A DNA stretch of 64,000 nucleotides from Takakia lepidozioides (GCA_030704615.1 CM060733.1:55926001-55990000), one strand, 5' to 3'. Shown: positions 12,732-25,246, counted from the stretch's first letter. Numbers and translations are program-made. Notes: generated from the sequence alone by a model not told the origin.

Positions 12732-14620
12732 TTATTGGCCAGAACATATGAATTGAAGGCTATTACCTGAATTGCCTTGACGCCTTGAAGTAGATCGCCG
12801 CGGCACACTCCTGTACGACACCAAGCTCTTGTCAGTGGAATCTGGTGTGGTATTTTCAGCGCTGGCAGGTGAGGCATTGGTATTAATACTGTATGGTTGC
12901 ACTGCCTTTTGAATTCGATCTTTCATCTCAAATGCTGAAGTTTTGTCATTGAAACCAAAGCCCCGAAAACTGCCATTCTGCATGTACACCACAGCCAGAG
13001 ACAACAGTTCCAAATGGAAAACTGAGAGATTGGAAGAAAAACTGAGCTTCATAACCAGGACCTGATTTCACGAGAAGCCCCAGAGATCCATACCAAAGCC
13101 CAGTTCTTGCGGACGCAGAGGCCTAAAAGTGATGTTGATATCCAGCCATCAGACTAGGTTTACCCTAAACTATGATAGATTATCCCTTGCCCTTAGGTAG
13201 TTACACAAAATACAAAATCCTTGGGTATTGAGAGACAAGCATGGCTTCTCCTCTTGAGACAAGGCAAGTGAATGACCAATTAAAACACTTTCAGAAGTCT
13301 AGGACTAAGTCTCCGGCAGAAAAATGCAATGGAATTTCTGAATCGCATACCCACAGTAGCTGTGACTTAATTAAACAATCTGCCACAAGCAGGAACTACC
13401 ACCTACTGTCACTGACATAACCCTTGTCACTAGAACTTATTTTATTCTTCAACAAGGGCTGTTTTGGGCCCATGAATGTTTGTCACCCCAGGTTAGGTCA
13501 TGCTCTTTTTTGAGCAGTGATGCCATTTTTCACACAGCTACCCTGTGGAAATAGGCATCGTCGACATACCTCTTGGCGAATAACAAAAAAACGCTGAGCT
13601 GGGGCACTGAAAGCATTCGGCTTCCGCATCGTGTGCTCAAAGAGCATTTGGCCATCCTGTCCTCACCCCAGTCCCACCTCCCAACATTAAAAAGTCACCA
13701 TTAAGCCAATCGCCACACCCAACTAGGTCTGAAATCCAAAGTAAGGTCGAGTGTAAGAGGGAAAAAAGTAAGAAAATCAACGAAGAACCACAGAAAAAAT
13801 TAAGAGAGAAACAGAACGGCCTTGAAGATTTCCAGGAGATTGATGTTTGGGTTTCAGCCCATTAATGGAGAGAGAGGTAGACCTTATAGATCTTTAACAA
13901 GTGTAATTAAACTAGAAGATCAAGAGGCAATAGAACTAGAGGTAATCACAAATATTGCCATGAATGAAAGATAGATTACCAACGGAAGCAATGTACAGAC
14001 TAACCAGCAGATCATGAAGCTGGAAGTGAATCATCGCATCGCCCAGTGGGCGCAAGTGAAGCTCGCCGACAGTGCCACTGTTGTGCCACCCTATGCTCCC
14101 TCCTGCTGCCTCGTACACTGTCACTGCACACCTTGCCTGCAGTGAAGTCTTCAGTTAGGCATGCCTTGGCCTCCGTCATTGGATGCCACACTTGCTATGC
14201 GGGTGTTTCCAGAAAGCAGTAAAAGCCATGGTACCCAGAATCGGTGTTTGTCCTTTCCTTTAATACAACTAAAAATAATGTGTAATACAGTGGGGTCATC
14301 CTTTCTGCTACATTATGAATACAGTCACAGAATTGTGAAATATTCTTCACCAACTTTGACAGATGATACTCCACGCACAACAGTACTATTTTAATCTACC
14401 ACGGATTAAAATTAAACACTGGCAACCTTATGCGTTTGATAGTCGAAACCGTGGTGCTTCGTTGCAAAAAGGGGAAACTGCCAGTATGATGGGACTGTCT
14501 ATGCAAACAAGTGCCCAGATTAACATAAGGGAAGACTTACCACATAATTGGAAGTCCACCCGAGAGAATCCATTCTCGAGAGGCTTTCTAGAGGCACAGT
14601 GCGCCACTTTGCACTCTCCA
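12732..14620 (-). CDS. Protein with possible PH-like domain, 5' end missing
   Basis: Four exons in consistent phase: 14620-14541, 14136-14005, 13656-13570 and 12977 to either a splice donor at 12767 or a stop at 12732. All have canonical AG/GT borders, giving about 170-180 residues. Readable pieces are VESAKWRTVPLESLSRMDSL, AVTVYEAAGGSIGWHNSGTV, GELHLRPLGDAMIHFQLHDL, APAQRFFVIRQENGSFRGFG and FNDKTSAFEMKDRIQKAVQ. Alternating beta-like segments closing with a helix such as SAFEMKDRIQKAV resemble PH-superfold domains (EVH1, Ran-binding or NECAP PHear); this is pattern inference, not identification. The tail after the domain is Ser/Thr/Pro-rich and basic. The first listed exon needs one base from an upstream exon that I could not locate with confidence between 14.7 and 16.3 kb. 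It lies head-to-tail upstream of the RIC-like gene; the two could in principle be parts of one locus, but the RIC frame has its own ATG. Confidence 0.55.
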
Positions 14621-14699
14621 CTATTCATTCCATTCTGTGTCCAAATTGACGGAATAAACTGATGTTTCCACCAATACATATGAATGTACATCTACTGCC

Positions 14700-16500
14700 C
14701 AAGAACCTGGGTAAGTGTTGTTCCTGTAAGCAACACAAAAATTAGAACACATGTAGTTGAACCTTTTTTAGAAACTAAAACTCTCTGCATCAAACAAGAG
14801 GTTTGCAGTGCAGCTCCATCAGAGTTCTACGCGGAAGTCGAACCCACCCACCCCACCCCCCAAGTGTAATCCTTGTCTGTACTTATACCCTCAGACTCTG
14901 AAAGCAACCACGGAAAGCAACGTGTGTAACAAAATTACAAATAATACAAGCTTATTAACAATCACTCATGGGTGCTTCTAAGTATCCCATAAGCGTCTTA
15001 CAAGTTACTTAACTAGAGAGACTAAACATCCAAACAAACACATCAAGCTCACACCAAGGCAAGGTAAAGAATGAAACACAAAGCTTCGTTTTGTTTCCTT
15101 CTAAAAAGAGAAAAGATGTAGACGACCGGCATTAAACACATGGTTATGCTCACGACCTCCCAACGAAGCTTTGAAACTAGCATCAAAGACAGCTGGGGGT
15201 CGCTGGACGTACACAAGCTAGCGTCAATTCTACAATTTCCTCCAAGAAAAAGGAAAGAGATGGATGTGGAATGTACTGAAAAGCACGTAGAACGTGCCTG
15301 CGATGACAGGGATCTGCATGACAATGGACACCTACGGCCTACAAATGCTACAAGAACTTCTGTTAAATAAACAGGGGAGATGCAAATATGCAAATCGTCC
15401 GGCGAACCTGCAATTCTCCAAGACAATGTCTCTCGGCGTGTGCGGAAATTTTGGAAGGAAGATCCGTTCGAAAGGAACTGAGAGCAGATGGAAGACTGAT
15501 GAACGACTCTTGCTAAAGCATTTCAATCCTACAGTCGACGAACATGAGATAATGTGGAATCATCAGAGAGAGACAGAGCAGACCCAGCATGGGGAAGTCA
15601 AGCAAATTTCCTCCAGGTAGCCAAAAAACTGGATAATTCAAGTTGGATCATCAGACTGAGGCAGACGGTTGGAAAGTCAGACCAAATATGCTGACAACGT
15701 GTTTCAAAAAAATCTTTATCCTTTTCAATTGAGTTTCTCTGAGACAGAAGTCTGAAAGAGAGAGGGAAAGAGAGAAGAGAAGCGATCCAATTGGTACGAC
15801 CGAATCTGAGCAAGTCGAGAAATACTACCTTCTGCTCTAAGCATATGGGGAGCTCCCTCATGACAGACAGACGTCAAGAAATGTGCTCTTGCAGAAACCA
15901 TCCCTTCCTCTCTCTCCAGCCCAACTTCCCAAAGAATATCCGAGCACGTGGCCTGCTGTAGCCCGAGGTTCCAAGTTGCTGACGGCATCCACACGTAACA
16001 GCATGGAACTTCTTACAAAGCTCACATACAAAGCGAGTCTTCCAAATTACGGGAGAAAAACTGGAGAAATCAAGTGTCATCCGCCTCCTGAGGCACACAG
16101 AAAGGTCTCCCAGAGGCTTGATTTTTTCCACATCACTCACAGAAGAATTTCCTCAGGAAATTGTGAAGGCTACTCCAATTGCTCAAACCCTCTGATCGTC
16201 AGGGATTTGGGACGTTCTCAGAGCCAAGAGGCAGGCGAGGAAAGGGTCAAAGATGAAGGACGATCTTTTGATCGCCATCTCCTTCTTCTCTCTCACCAAC
16301 ACAGTCTCCTCCGAGGAAGGTCTCGGAAAAGCCGTCGGCCTAAACCGAGATTAACTAACACTAACTAACTAACTAAAACTAACACTAATCCCGATTATTT
16401 CACTGGGTGCGGTTAGGTGTCCAAGCCGACGTGGCACAGAACATCTCGTCTAACGACCCCTGCAACAGGGGGCGATCTCTGTTCCGCCTTGTGACTCGAC
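14700..16500. other. No confident gene; probable 5' exons and promoter of the minus-strand gene
   Basis: Several open frames exist on both strands, including an ATG-started 31-codon minus frame near 16270 (MAIKRSSFIFDPFLACLLAL), but no conserved domain was recognised. By position it should hold the missing 5' end of the gene at 12732-14620. Confidence 0.4.
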
Positions 16501-17149
16501 ACGTGGCCTACCCTAATTCATCGCGCTGACTTTGATTCTCGAAGGTGGAGCCTTCCCTTCATCCATCAGGGTCTTCCATCCAAAAGCGATACTTTCATCC
16601 AAGTCGGCAGGTTGAGGTTTGCGGTGCACAATGAATGATGGATGAATGATGCCGTGTGAGATGGATGAGTTTCCGTCCCCGGCATCCATTGGACAGATGG
16701 ACGGTGCGCAACGTGACAAAACCGGGAGTTTTTTACGGGGCCCACGAGCGAAGGAAATTGTCAAATTTCCATCCCGGGCGGTTCCCAAGCCAGGAGATCA
16801 CATGTTCCCGTTTGTCCGGAACGGCTCGCCAAGCCACCCGGCCCCACCCGGCGGTCCCCCTGCCCCTTCCCTTGCGGGCCGGGTCTGCAACACCCTGACT
16901 TTTTGCTTACGCTTCATCCAATAAGTTTCATCGTTAAGAATTGCTTTTTCTGGATGACAACGGATAAAAACATTTGAAGCAACTACTGCCTGAAAATTCC
17001 AAGAACTTAGAGTACACTGAAGATTACACTGAGTAAAAAATGGGTTCTTATTTGAAAAAATGAAAATAATATCATACCAAACAAAAGTAAGATCCGTAGT
17101 GCTCTCTTTAGTGGTCTCTTTAATTCCGACAAACTCCGGTGGTCAAACG

Positions 17150-17292
17150 TTGTAGCCCAATGGTAATGTGTGGTTGTGGGTTCAGTCCACCGATTGGTGT
17201 CACAAAGGTGTCCACCTTCCTGCTGCAAGGCAGTAGCCCTGAGAGTCAAGACACCATAAGTTACACTTCCTTTCGCAAGGCATCATATATCA
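17150..17292 (+). repeat. SINE family 1, copy 1 (tRNA-derived)
   Basis: Begins TGTAGCCCAATGGTAATG, which fits a pol III A box, and has GGGTTCAGTCCAC about 26 bases later, fitting a B box. It continues with a body (CCACCTTCCTGCTGCAAGGC, then AGTAGCCCTGAGAG, then ACACCATAAG) shared with 18099-18255, and ends CATCATAT before a T-rich run. Confidence 0.65.
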
Positions 17293-18098
17293 TTTTTTTA
17301 TTTTTTTATTTTTTTATATTTTTGGTGAAAGGGTTTGGAGCAGTGTTGGACTGGTATTGAGGGTCCACCCGGTTGTTAACCTGGGTAACAACCCGGATAT
17401 AAGCTAACCTACCAAAAGGCTCTTGAAACCTGAAAACACCCACTGTTGTTACCCGTGTTTACAGTTAAGTTGCAGCTCATGATATGAGCTTCCTGGTATC
17501 AATGTGGGAGGGGATATAGTAGCAGCTACTGCAGATATGGTAGGATTAGCATTGCCATGTAGTGTGGATTTGAAGCTAGGCATTGAAGCTAGGCAACAAC
17601 ATGCTGAACTTCCTTGTGATCTGCAGATTGGCTCTTCAAGTTGTTTACAAAAGTGACACTTTTCTACACTTCAAGTATTGATAACCGTTGTTGATATTTT
17701 GCAAGAATATTTTCGAGGACCATTGTTGATATCCGACCTCCATTTTTTCATGAAGTGCGTTGTTGATACCAGCCTGGTGAATTTTTTTTTTTTAACATTA
17801 TTTAACAACCTACCAGAACACAAAATAGTTATTGCAGGGAAAAAAATTAAAACCCTTACATGCCCGTAGGCTGCCATGGGGTTTAACACACAAGAACCGT
17901 GTTGGAGATACCATGCGAACTATGCTTGAATGCCTGCCATGAGGATAGATTTTTTTATTGTTAGGTCTAGAATTACAAAACACTTTGGATCACTATTGAA
18001 AAAAAAAAAAAAAAAAAAAAAACTATTGCTATCTTGAGTTAGGTCTCAAATTACAAAACACTTTGGATCACTATTGTCAGTTAACCAACAACCAAGCT

Positions 18099-18255
18099 GT
18101 TGTACCCTAGTGGTAATGGGGACATATGTCCCATGGAAGTGGTTGTGGGTTATCCACCTATCGATATCAGAAATGCCCACCTTCTTGCTGGAAGGCATTA
18201 GCCCTTTGGGATGAAGAGACACCATAGTTTATGCTTCCTTACATAGGCATCATAT
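18099..18255 (+). repeat. SINE family 1, copy 2 (tRNA-derived)
   Basis: Shares order and wording with 17150-17292: TGTACCCTAGTGGTAATG, GTGGTTGTGGGTTATCCACC, CCCACCTTCTTGCTGGAAGG, ATTAGCCCTTTGGG, ACACCATAG and CATCATATG. Between the A and B boxes it carries a short extra stretch (GGGACATATGTCCCATGG) that is itself palindromic. Confidence 0.65.
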
Positions 18256-19498
18256 GTATATATGTATTGTAAGTTAACCTCACATACCGAAGCTCCAATT
18301 ACCCCGCTTTTAGCCAACCGAGGGAGGTTAATTTGCCAGTTGATTTTTTCCATCATGTCAGTGCCGGTCCGCTGACATATATTGTCATTCACACTCCAAG
18401 ATAAACTAGTTGGATAAATTCTCAATACTCGTGCATTAAGCAAGCCGCACTCTCTTGTCGCAACGGGATTGCTAGTGAGGGGTCAATGTGGCTTGCAAAT
18501 TCAACTGTGAACCATGGGCGTTACCGCCACTTTAACACCTTGAGGTAGTTGACGCGGACCATGTCACCCATGTCTATTGAAATTTCATGAGTTTGAATGA
18601 CTTCTAGGTTGCCAGCCTTACATGTAGGCTAACAGAATGTTCTTAACCCTAAAGCCCTTGGATCCATTTTGGTGGGCCAACCCCAAAACACGACCTAGTC
18701 TCATGGATGAGGTGTATCTCCCAGTGGATATTCATCCACAAAAACGAACCTAATTACCAACTTCAAGGAGATACCTACTACATGTAGCTACTGACAAAAT
18801 TGTGAAGTGATGACCATCAAAATTGGCATATGCGCAAAGACCTCCTTCTCAGGGGAAACATCGTCAATCTCTACTCTGCTCTCATAGGTCTTTTACGATC
18901 TAGGCACTGAATCAAGGAAAGCTTGAGCTAAAATGTGTGTAGACATCAAACGGAAATCGCAGAACGGGGCAGCGATCCACGCCACCTTCAGGAATACATG
19001 GGGTTGTCACGGGATCATTTGCCACACTGTTTCGCAGGATTTCTGCAACTGGGTAGAGCCCACCTGTTGGCGAGGCCTCCGCTCCACCATCCATATCCTC
19101 CCCCGAGTTTGATCGTGAAATTCATTGGATACACCTCAAGTCTTCGAAAGCCTCACGGCTTCAATATAGATGACATAACTCAGCTTCCTCAGGTCAATGG
19201 AGAATGATTATTGAGAGCTGCTAGTGAGTTTATGGTTCTTCTTCATCCGTAGGCCTTTGAGGCATGACTCTCTGGTTAGGGCACATGGTTGCCCCATTGC
19301 TAGGTCCAGATCTTCGTCACTGGCCCTCTTGGGGTGATAGTTCGTTTTTTCACTGACTACGGTGTGTGTGCCTTATGGCGTGTTTAATTTTTTTCCCCCA
19401 AATAATTCCAAATAAAGTCTCTATCACTAGGCCTCTGTTGTTTTACCCAAAAAAAAAACAAAAAAAAAAAAAAAAAACACCACCCTGGCACGGCCTGT

Positions 19499-19565
19499 GA
19501 AGGCTTGCATAGGGACATTGCCCCATAACCCAGAGTCAAACAAACAGAAATGAACCAAGCGAAAA
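19499..19565 (-). repeat. Dispersed repeat tail, copy 1
   Basis: GGGACATTGCCCCATAACCC followed by AGAGTCAAACAAACAGAAA recurs in related form at 58408-58440 (GGGACACCGGCCCGTAACCC, AGAGTCAAAGAAACAGAAA). On the minus strand both give similar peptides (SVCLTLGYGAMSL versus SVSLTLGYGPVSL), so this may be the 3' end of a LINE or other transposon. The poly-A tract alongside is consistent with that. Confidence 0.5.
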
Positions 19566-20934
19566 TCACCAAAACGAAATGCTAGAATTGTTTTTACAAA
19601 AAATAGCCATCAGGGTGCACTGGACAAGTGACTTAACAGAATTTGACTTGTGGCAGGACACATTGATAGACAATGCAAAAGAGCAAGCAAGTTCACTCAC
19701 CCACATTGTTGCCAATGCCACCAACTAACGTGCCTGTATATATTCAATGATTTTAGAGTATTTTTTCATAGCTGCTTACATGCTCTATGTTTATGGTGAC
19801 TTGGAAGTATCCATGGGTGTTGGACTGGTATCAAAAAAATATGATACCAGACTGGTCCTGGTATCACAAGGGCCCACATTTCCCAAGTATGGTCGTGGTA
19901 TTGGGGTAAGGGGGCTGTCAAGTTATTTTACCACTAGTGTGAAACTAGCTAGGAAATAGCTAGCTTTTACATATTGACATTTGGGATTGGCCCAAGTGTC
20001 AATCCAGGGGTCAAGGCAGATTTAGGCCCTGGAGTGGTTATCTTCACGGCAAGCGCGGGAGGCTCATCTTTCTCGAGTTGAGCCTCACCGCGCCTAGCTA
20101 TGGCGCCGTAGTGTGGATTCCCCATGGTGTGGGGTGCACTTGGCTTGACTTGTATTTGAGTGATGAGGTTATATATGCATGAGTTTATGCTTCAGATTTG
20201 TGAGCTCGTGCTTGTATTCTTCTTCTTTATCACTCGAGAAAGATGAGCTCGTATCTGTGAGTGCCAGATACGAGTTAGTTGTAGCACTTGGGGTTTTTGC
20301 TTGAGAATGAGAGAAACCAAGTTGTTATGCAAGGAGCACCGTGGAGCTCTTGGTTGTTAGAAGCGGAGGCGATGTGGGTTACGAGGTGGTAGACCTTGGC
20401 ATTCAATTTTCAGCTTCAGAGATGAAAGCACCATGCTGCAGGTAATTCCAGAGCACCTTGATGGTTTCAGATTGTGTACATGCATGAGCAAGCACGATTG
20501 GGAAGAGGACCAGTCAAGAGCAGGTTATAGTGGCTTTGGTGGCAAAGCTGAGAACTGGACTTGGGAATGCGAGCTTTTATTGTGTGAAGGATTGCAAGAC
20601 CAAGCAAAAGGGCTGATTTGGCTTTGGGCAAATCAGTGCACTTTGTGGAGTATGGTGAGATTGGGTTTCAATCTCGAGCTTCAGCATTGAGAGGCTCTTG
20701 TCATGGCAAGAGCAGGGTTGGAACAGGAGCTAAGAGGTGCGGCAAGGCCATGGAATGTGCACCTAGGGTTTCAGAGCTTGGAAGAAGAGCTCTTGCACCA
20801 CAAGAGAAGTGTCTTGTGGCTGGAAATGTAAGCCTTAGGGTTTCAGGAGCTTGGTAAAGGCTGTGGAGTGCTTAGTCTTGTCTTAGAGAGCATCAAGGAG
20901 CCAAGGAGCCAAGATAGGGGGCTGATATCTCTTG

Positions 20935-21310
20935 TGTGAAGAGGTTGCATGTGTGGAGCATGTATTCAGCTCATTGAAGCTTCCATCTTCAAGCTTGGAG
21001 GGCAAGCAAGGAAGAGGAAGGGCTGACTTCCCTTATGTGAGGGCAATGCATGTGTGGAGCATGCTATCAGCCTGGTGAAGGCTTGCACTTTCAGGTGTGG
21101 GAGTGCAAGAAAGGAAGGAAGGGGCTGGTTTCCCTGTAGGGCATGTGGAGCATGCTTTCTACCTGCTGAAGCTTGTATTTTCAGGTTTGTGGGTGCAAGA
21201 AATGAAGCAAAGGAGCTGATTCTCTTATGGTGAGAGTGGGGCATGTGTGGAGCATGCCTTCAGCCCATTGAGGCTCTTGTTTTCAAGCTTTAGAGAGCTA
21301 GAACGGAAGG
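20935..21310 (+). repeat. ~90-bp tandem repeats within the B-LTR (four units)
   Basis: Each unit contains a variant of GCATGTGTGGAGCATG, then CAGC..TTGAAGCTT, TTTTCAGG or similar, GGGCAAGCAAGGAAG and GGGCTGATTTCCCT. Four degenerate units are present here and three at about 35755-36050; the other LTR lacks one unit, the one containing GGGCTGACTTCCCTTATGTG. Confidence 0.75.
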
Positions 21311-21526
21311 TCTAGGGCTGGTTTCCACTTGGAGTGAAAAAAAAGCACTTGTAGGGCCTATGTGAGTTGGGGTTTCAACTTCAAGCTTGAAGGGAGCGCA
21401 ACTCTTGAAGCAGCAGGTGTAGGGGGCTGGAATAGGCTCTAAGATAGATGCTATGGCCAAGGAGAGTGGCTTGAATGAGTGCTCACAAGGGCTGGGAACA
21501 GCAGGCTTGGTTGTTTGCCATTGAGT

Positions 21527-21531
21527 TTAGT
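21527..21531 (+). repeat. Target-site duplication TTAGT (left)
   Basis: TTAGT directly precedes the TG of the family-A LTR at 21532 and is repeated at 28112-28116 directly after the CA of the other LTR. Ty3/gypsy integrases typically make 5-bp duplications. Confidence 0.93.
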
Positions 21532-22248
21532 TGTCGCGCACCTCACTTCGGTAAGCTCCCCTTCAAGTCATAGTTACTCGCTTTGATGCGCGCGCCTGAC
21601 TCCCAACCTGGCCGCCCGGCCACTTGGAGCTTCGGCTGCTCACCGGACATAACGGCCCCCTTTGCTTCCCACTAACCCTCCACCTATTTGGGACTAGGAG
21701 AATTCTCTTTGGTAGATGGCAGTCCGGAACAGCTCCCCACTCTTTGGTCGCTATCCGGCGCGCTCGCTTACTCACTAGTTTTTGGTCACCAACGGGCTTT
21801 CACCGTTCTCGGGGTCATACTCCCCTTATATATACTTCTGTAGCTGTCCGCGGGGGTTTCACAACCAGCCATGCCATTTTATGGCGAACCACCACGAAAA
21901 CCCTCGACCCGGTGAATGAGTCGCGGTGAGTCTTGGCCCACTCACCACGGCCCCTATGGACCGTGATGAGTCCCAAGACTCCCCACGACTCCCACCACGA
22001 GGTCTCCGCCCCATGGTGTCATATGCCACCCCCACTAAGTCCCTCGCTAAGCTACCACCACCCCTTGTGGAGCCACCCCCACCGCAACCCGGTGTGCGGG
22101 GTTCCACCTAGTGAGCGCCTCCGCCTCCTTGAGTGCCTTGGGCACTCAAGGGTGCTTCAGCCCCCGTACCTATCGCTGCTACTGCCCCCACCACAGGGCA
22201 GCCCCTCTTGTGTCCCGACCCCTGCCCTCAAGGCAAAGGGCCGCGACA
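21532..22248 (-). repeat. Family-A copy 1, 3' LTR
   Basis: Begins TGTCGCGCACCTCACTTCGG and ends AAGGGCCGCGACA. It differs from the partner LTR mainly by single-base indels in C or G runs and a few substitutions. The short inverted ends are TGTCGCG...CGCGACA, a 7-bp terminal inverted repeat. Confidence 0.93.
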
Positions 22249-22262
22249 CACACCCCTACCAA
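22249..22262 (-). promoter_or_regulatory. Polypurine tract of family-A copy 1
   Basis: On the minus strand the bases just before the 3' LTR read TTGGTAGGGGTGTG, a purine-rich run that would prime plus-strand DNA synthesis. The same run is present at 38393-38406 in copy 2. Confidence 0.6.
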
Positions 22263-23141
22263 CAGGGAGTCGATGTCCCATCGACTGTCCATTTAGTGGA
22301 AACGAACATCCAAGTTGTGGCGTCCCACATCAAGGAGTTGTTTCCGTACCATGGCGTCCCATGGCAAAGAACCAAACCCCACACTTGACTCTACTCTCCA
22401 CTAGCTAGTTCGGCCGACTTCCTCCAAGTCCCGGCCAAGGGTGGAGCCTCTCCAGCTCCTCCCAGTGCACTCTTTTTGGCCTACTTCAAGGCCAAGGAAC
22501 GATCCTCCCCGAGGATCGAATCGCCTTCCTGCAAACATGCTTGCGACCGCTCATGATGCCGCTTTTGGCATCACCTGAGCAAGGGTTCCCTCGAACCCTC
22601 TTTGACTAGGAAGATAACCTTGAACCAACCGTGCCGCCCCAATCACTACAATTGGATCCGCCTTGGAATGCTGGCCTGAGGTACGGAACACGCCGAAGCC
22701 GCACTACGACTTCGTCCCGAGGCTACACAATTATAATACGTGAACGGAAGCACGTAGCTTCCGCGTTAGCCCGCACTACAAGACAACCCCCTCGGTAGCG
22801 CAGTTATAGTACGCGCACGCAGGTGCGCACTAGCACGTGAACTCCCAAAGAAGTCGCAAGTTTCCTTGCCCCTTGGATGGGGGTCACTCGATTTTGGCAC
22901 TACGCAAACACACGATTAACCCAATTTACCTCTCCCACTTTTATAAGCTAGCATGCATTCTACACACTAGCCAACCATACCATGCATCACCATTCCAAAC
23001 AAAATAGGACGCACAACATTTGGAACCCATTTCCTTTATAACAAATTTTGTACAATACAAGTTTTTGTAATCGGATTCTAAGCTAGCTAAGCTGGGCTAA
23101 GCATGCATTTCCTCCCCCACGCTCCAAGGTTGATGTCCCCA

Positions 23142-23777
23142 TCAACGCTTCTTCCGCTTTTGAGGTCGCCCTTCGAAAGCTGCAACCGCCTCGGATGTGT
23201 TTCCCATTTCTGAGGCACGCACCCAAGATGTCTCCACATGATGATAGCCCTTCCATTCGACGAGATACTCCGTTTCTCGGTTCCTGAACCTCCTCGACTT
23301 AAGTATTGCCTCCACCTTGTACTCAGGTTCATTTTCATGATCCAACAGCATAGGTGGCGGACGCAACACTTGATGCCGATTCGGACGCGCTTCATCTTTG
23401 AACTAAGGCTTCAAAAGGGAGACATGGAATATTGGGTGCACCTTGCTGTTTGCCGGTAGCTCCAATTCATACACATCCTCATTCATAACCTTCCGAATGC
23501 GAAAGGGTCCCGCATACGGAGGTACGAACTTCGGACTCACTTCCGGAGGTAGTCGAAAATTCTTGATGTTCAACCAGACCTCTGTGCCTGCCTCAAACTT
23601 CACTTCCCTCCGCTTCCGATTCGCCTGCCTTTCATACCGTTTCCTAGCTTTGGCAATATTGTACTTTGCGAGCTTCAACAAACGCTCACGTTCTTCTAGT
23701 ACCGCCGCTACTGCCGGTTCCTCAACGTCCTGGGCAGCCCAACTTGTCGGCACCAGAGGTGCTTTTCCATAGACCAA
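23142..23777 (-). pseudogene. Family-A copy 1: integrase C-terminus and chromodomain
   Basis: On the minus strand 23777-23403 encodes the integrase C-terminal module (EVKFEAGTEVWLNIKNFRLP, GPFRIRKVMNEDVYELELP), which ends at a TAG at 23403-23405 where copy 2 has a Tyr codon. Downstream, 23369-23142 encodes a chromodomain (EYKVEAILKSRRF, EYLVEWKGYHHVETSWV) and a basic tail (QKRKKR) before the stop. Chromodomains at the integrase end bind methylated histone H3 and can steer insertion into heterochromatin; the aromatic cage positions (Tyr in EYKV, Trp in EWKGY, Trp in TSWV) are kept. It is joined to the upstream integrase only after a frameshift near 23780. Confidence 0.88.
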
Positions 23778-25246
23778 TACGAAAGGGAAACTCCCGTTGC
23801 GGAGTGTTCTGTGTTATTATAACAGAACTCTGCCGCGTCTAAGTGTTCCACCCAGTCTGTTTGGTCTGCCGACACGTAATTCCGCAAGATCTGCTTCACT
23901 ACGGAATTCACCCTTTCTGTTTGGCCGTCGGTCGTAGGTCGGAAGGCGGTGCTCATCTTCAGCCTCGTCCCCATCTTCTTCCAAAGTGCTCTCCAAAATT
24001 TACTCGTAAACTTTGGATCGCGGTCCGAGACAATATCCTTCGGGACTCCATGATGTTTTAAGACGTGGGCGAAGTAAAGTCGCCCTGTCTCCTGCGCCGT
24101 TGCCGTCTCCTTAGTGGGGATGAAATGGCCCATTTTACTGAACCTATCCACCACCACCATGATTGCATCGAATCCTTTTGACAGCGGCATAGCAGTCATG
24201 AAATCCATCGAGACGCTTTCCCAAGTCCCCTCTGGAATTGACAAGGGTTGTAACAGCCCCGCTTGCTTTTTGTACTCGCTCCGGTTTTGTTGGCATGTGG
24301 TGCATGTCTTGACATACTCCTCTGCCTCCTCCCTCAGTTTGGGCCAGAAATACTCTTTCTTCAAGAGTGACGCAGTGCGCTTGGCTCTGTCGTGGCCCAC
24401 AAGCGGGCTATCATGGCATTCTCTCAAGAGACTATCTCTGATCCCTCCCATCGAGACGTAGAGACGTTTTTGCTTATACCGGAGCAGTCCATTTTGCAAG
24501 TGGAACTGCAATTTAACCCCCATCCTCAAGTCCTGCATCACGGACTTCGCCAGCTCATCCTTCCAGCAAGCCTTTCGGATCTTCCTTTAGAGCGTCGTCT
24601 CGCCCTTGTACACCAATAAGAGCTGTTGCTTTCTACTTAAAGCATCGGCCACCACGTTGTCTCGTCCCGGTTTGTACTGGATATCCACGTCGAACACCGC
24701 CAAAGTATCTTGCCACCTAAGTTGTTTTGGGGACAACTTGGGCTACGTGGCAAAATACTTCATCGTGACATTGTCTGTGAACACCTTCACTGGGTTGGAA
24801 CCAACATAGTGGCGCCAAAGCTCAAGGCAATGCACCACCGCCTTCATCTCTTTTTCGTGCGTCGGCCACCGTCACTCCACTTCATTCAGTTTCTTACTTT
24901 CGTAAGCCACTGGACGTCCATCTTGCATCAATACACCCCCAATCGCGAAGTCCGACGCATCTGTATGAATCTCGAACGGACGATCGAATTCCGAGATTTT
25001 CAAGACTGGAGCTTCCGCCATCCGCTGCTTCAATTCAGCAAAAGCTTGGCCACAAAAGGTGTTCCATGCCCAGGCTTTGGATTTACACAGAAGGTCTGAC
25101 AGCGGCCCCGCGATCTTGGCGAAATTTCTCACATACTTCCGGTAATAGGAGGCGAGTCCTAGGAAGGATCGCACTCCCAGGACCGAAGTCGGAGGCTCCC
25201 AGTCCAAGATCGCCCTCACCTTTCTGTCATCCATTTTGATCCCATC
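23778..25246 (-). pseudogene. Family-A copy 1: RNase H and integrase core
   Basis: The minus strand reads RNase H start (EFDRPFEIHTDASDFAIGGV), then a broken middle, then the integrase H2C2 zinc module (HDSPLVGH ... CTTCQQNR) and the catalytic core with Asp in VVVDRFSKMGHF, Asp in VSDRDPKFTSKF and Glu in TDGQTERVNSVV. Frameshifts lie near 24542-24870 and near 23780 (one G fewer than copy 2). A TAG at 25247-25249 separates it from RT. Confidence 0.88.

Larger units (their letters stand above)
16500..19915. other. Gene-free, repeat-rich interval
   Basis: Holds two tRNA-like SINE copies, a T-rich run at 17295-17325, an A24 tract at 18000-18023 flanked by ~24-bp repeats (CAAAACACTTTGGATCACTA at about 17976 and 18055), and an A-rich tract at 19448-19487. 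Short open frames have no recognisable domain. Confidence 0.6.
19916..21531 (+). repeat. Family-B LTR, left copy, first part
   Basis: Starts TGTCAAGTTATTTTACCACT and matches 34752-36259 over its whole length with small indels. It is interrupted after 21531 by family-A copy 1 and resumes at 28117. It contains CTCGAGAAAGATGAGCTCG-type segments and the ~90-bp tandem repeats at 20935-21310. The first ~316 bases also occur at 46563-46878. Confidence 0.8.

Noticed and set aside
23443-23772. Plus-strand frames opposite the family-A pol (also 24114-24461, 26887-27332 and their copy 2 counterparts)
   Set aside because: They are antisense to conserved retroelement domains and recur in both copies only because the element does.
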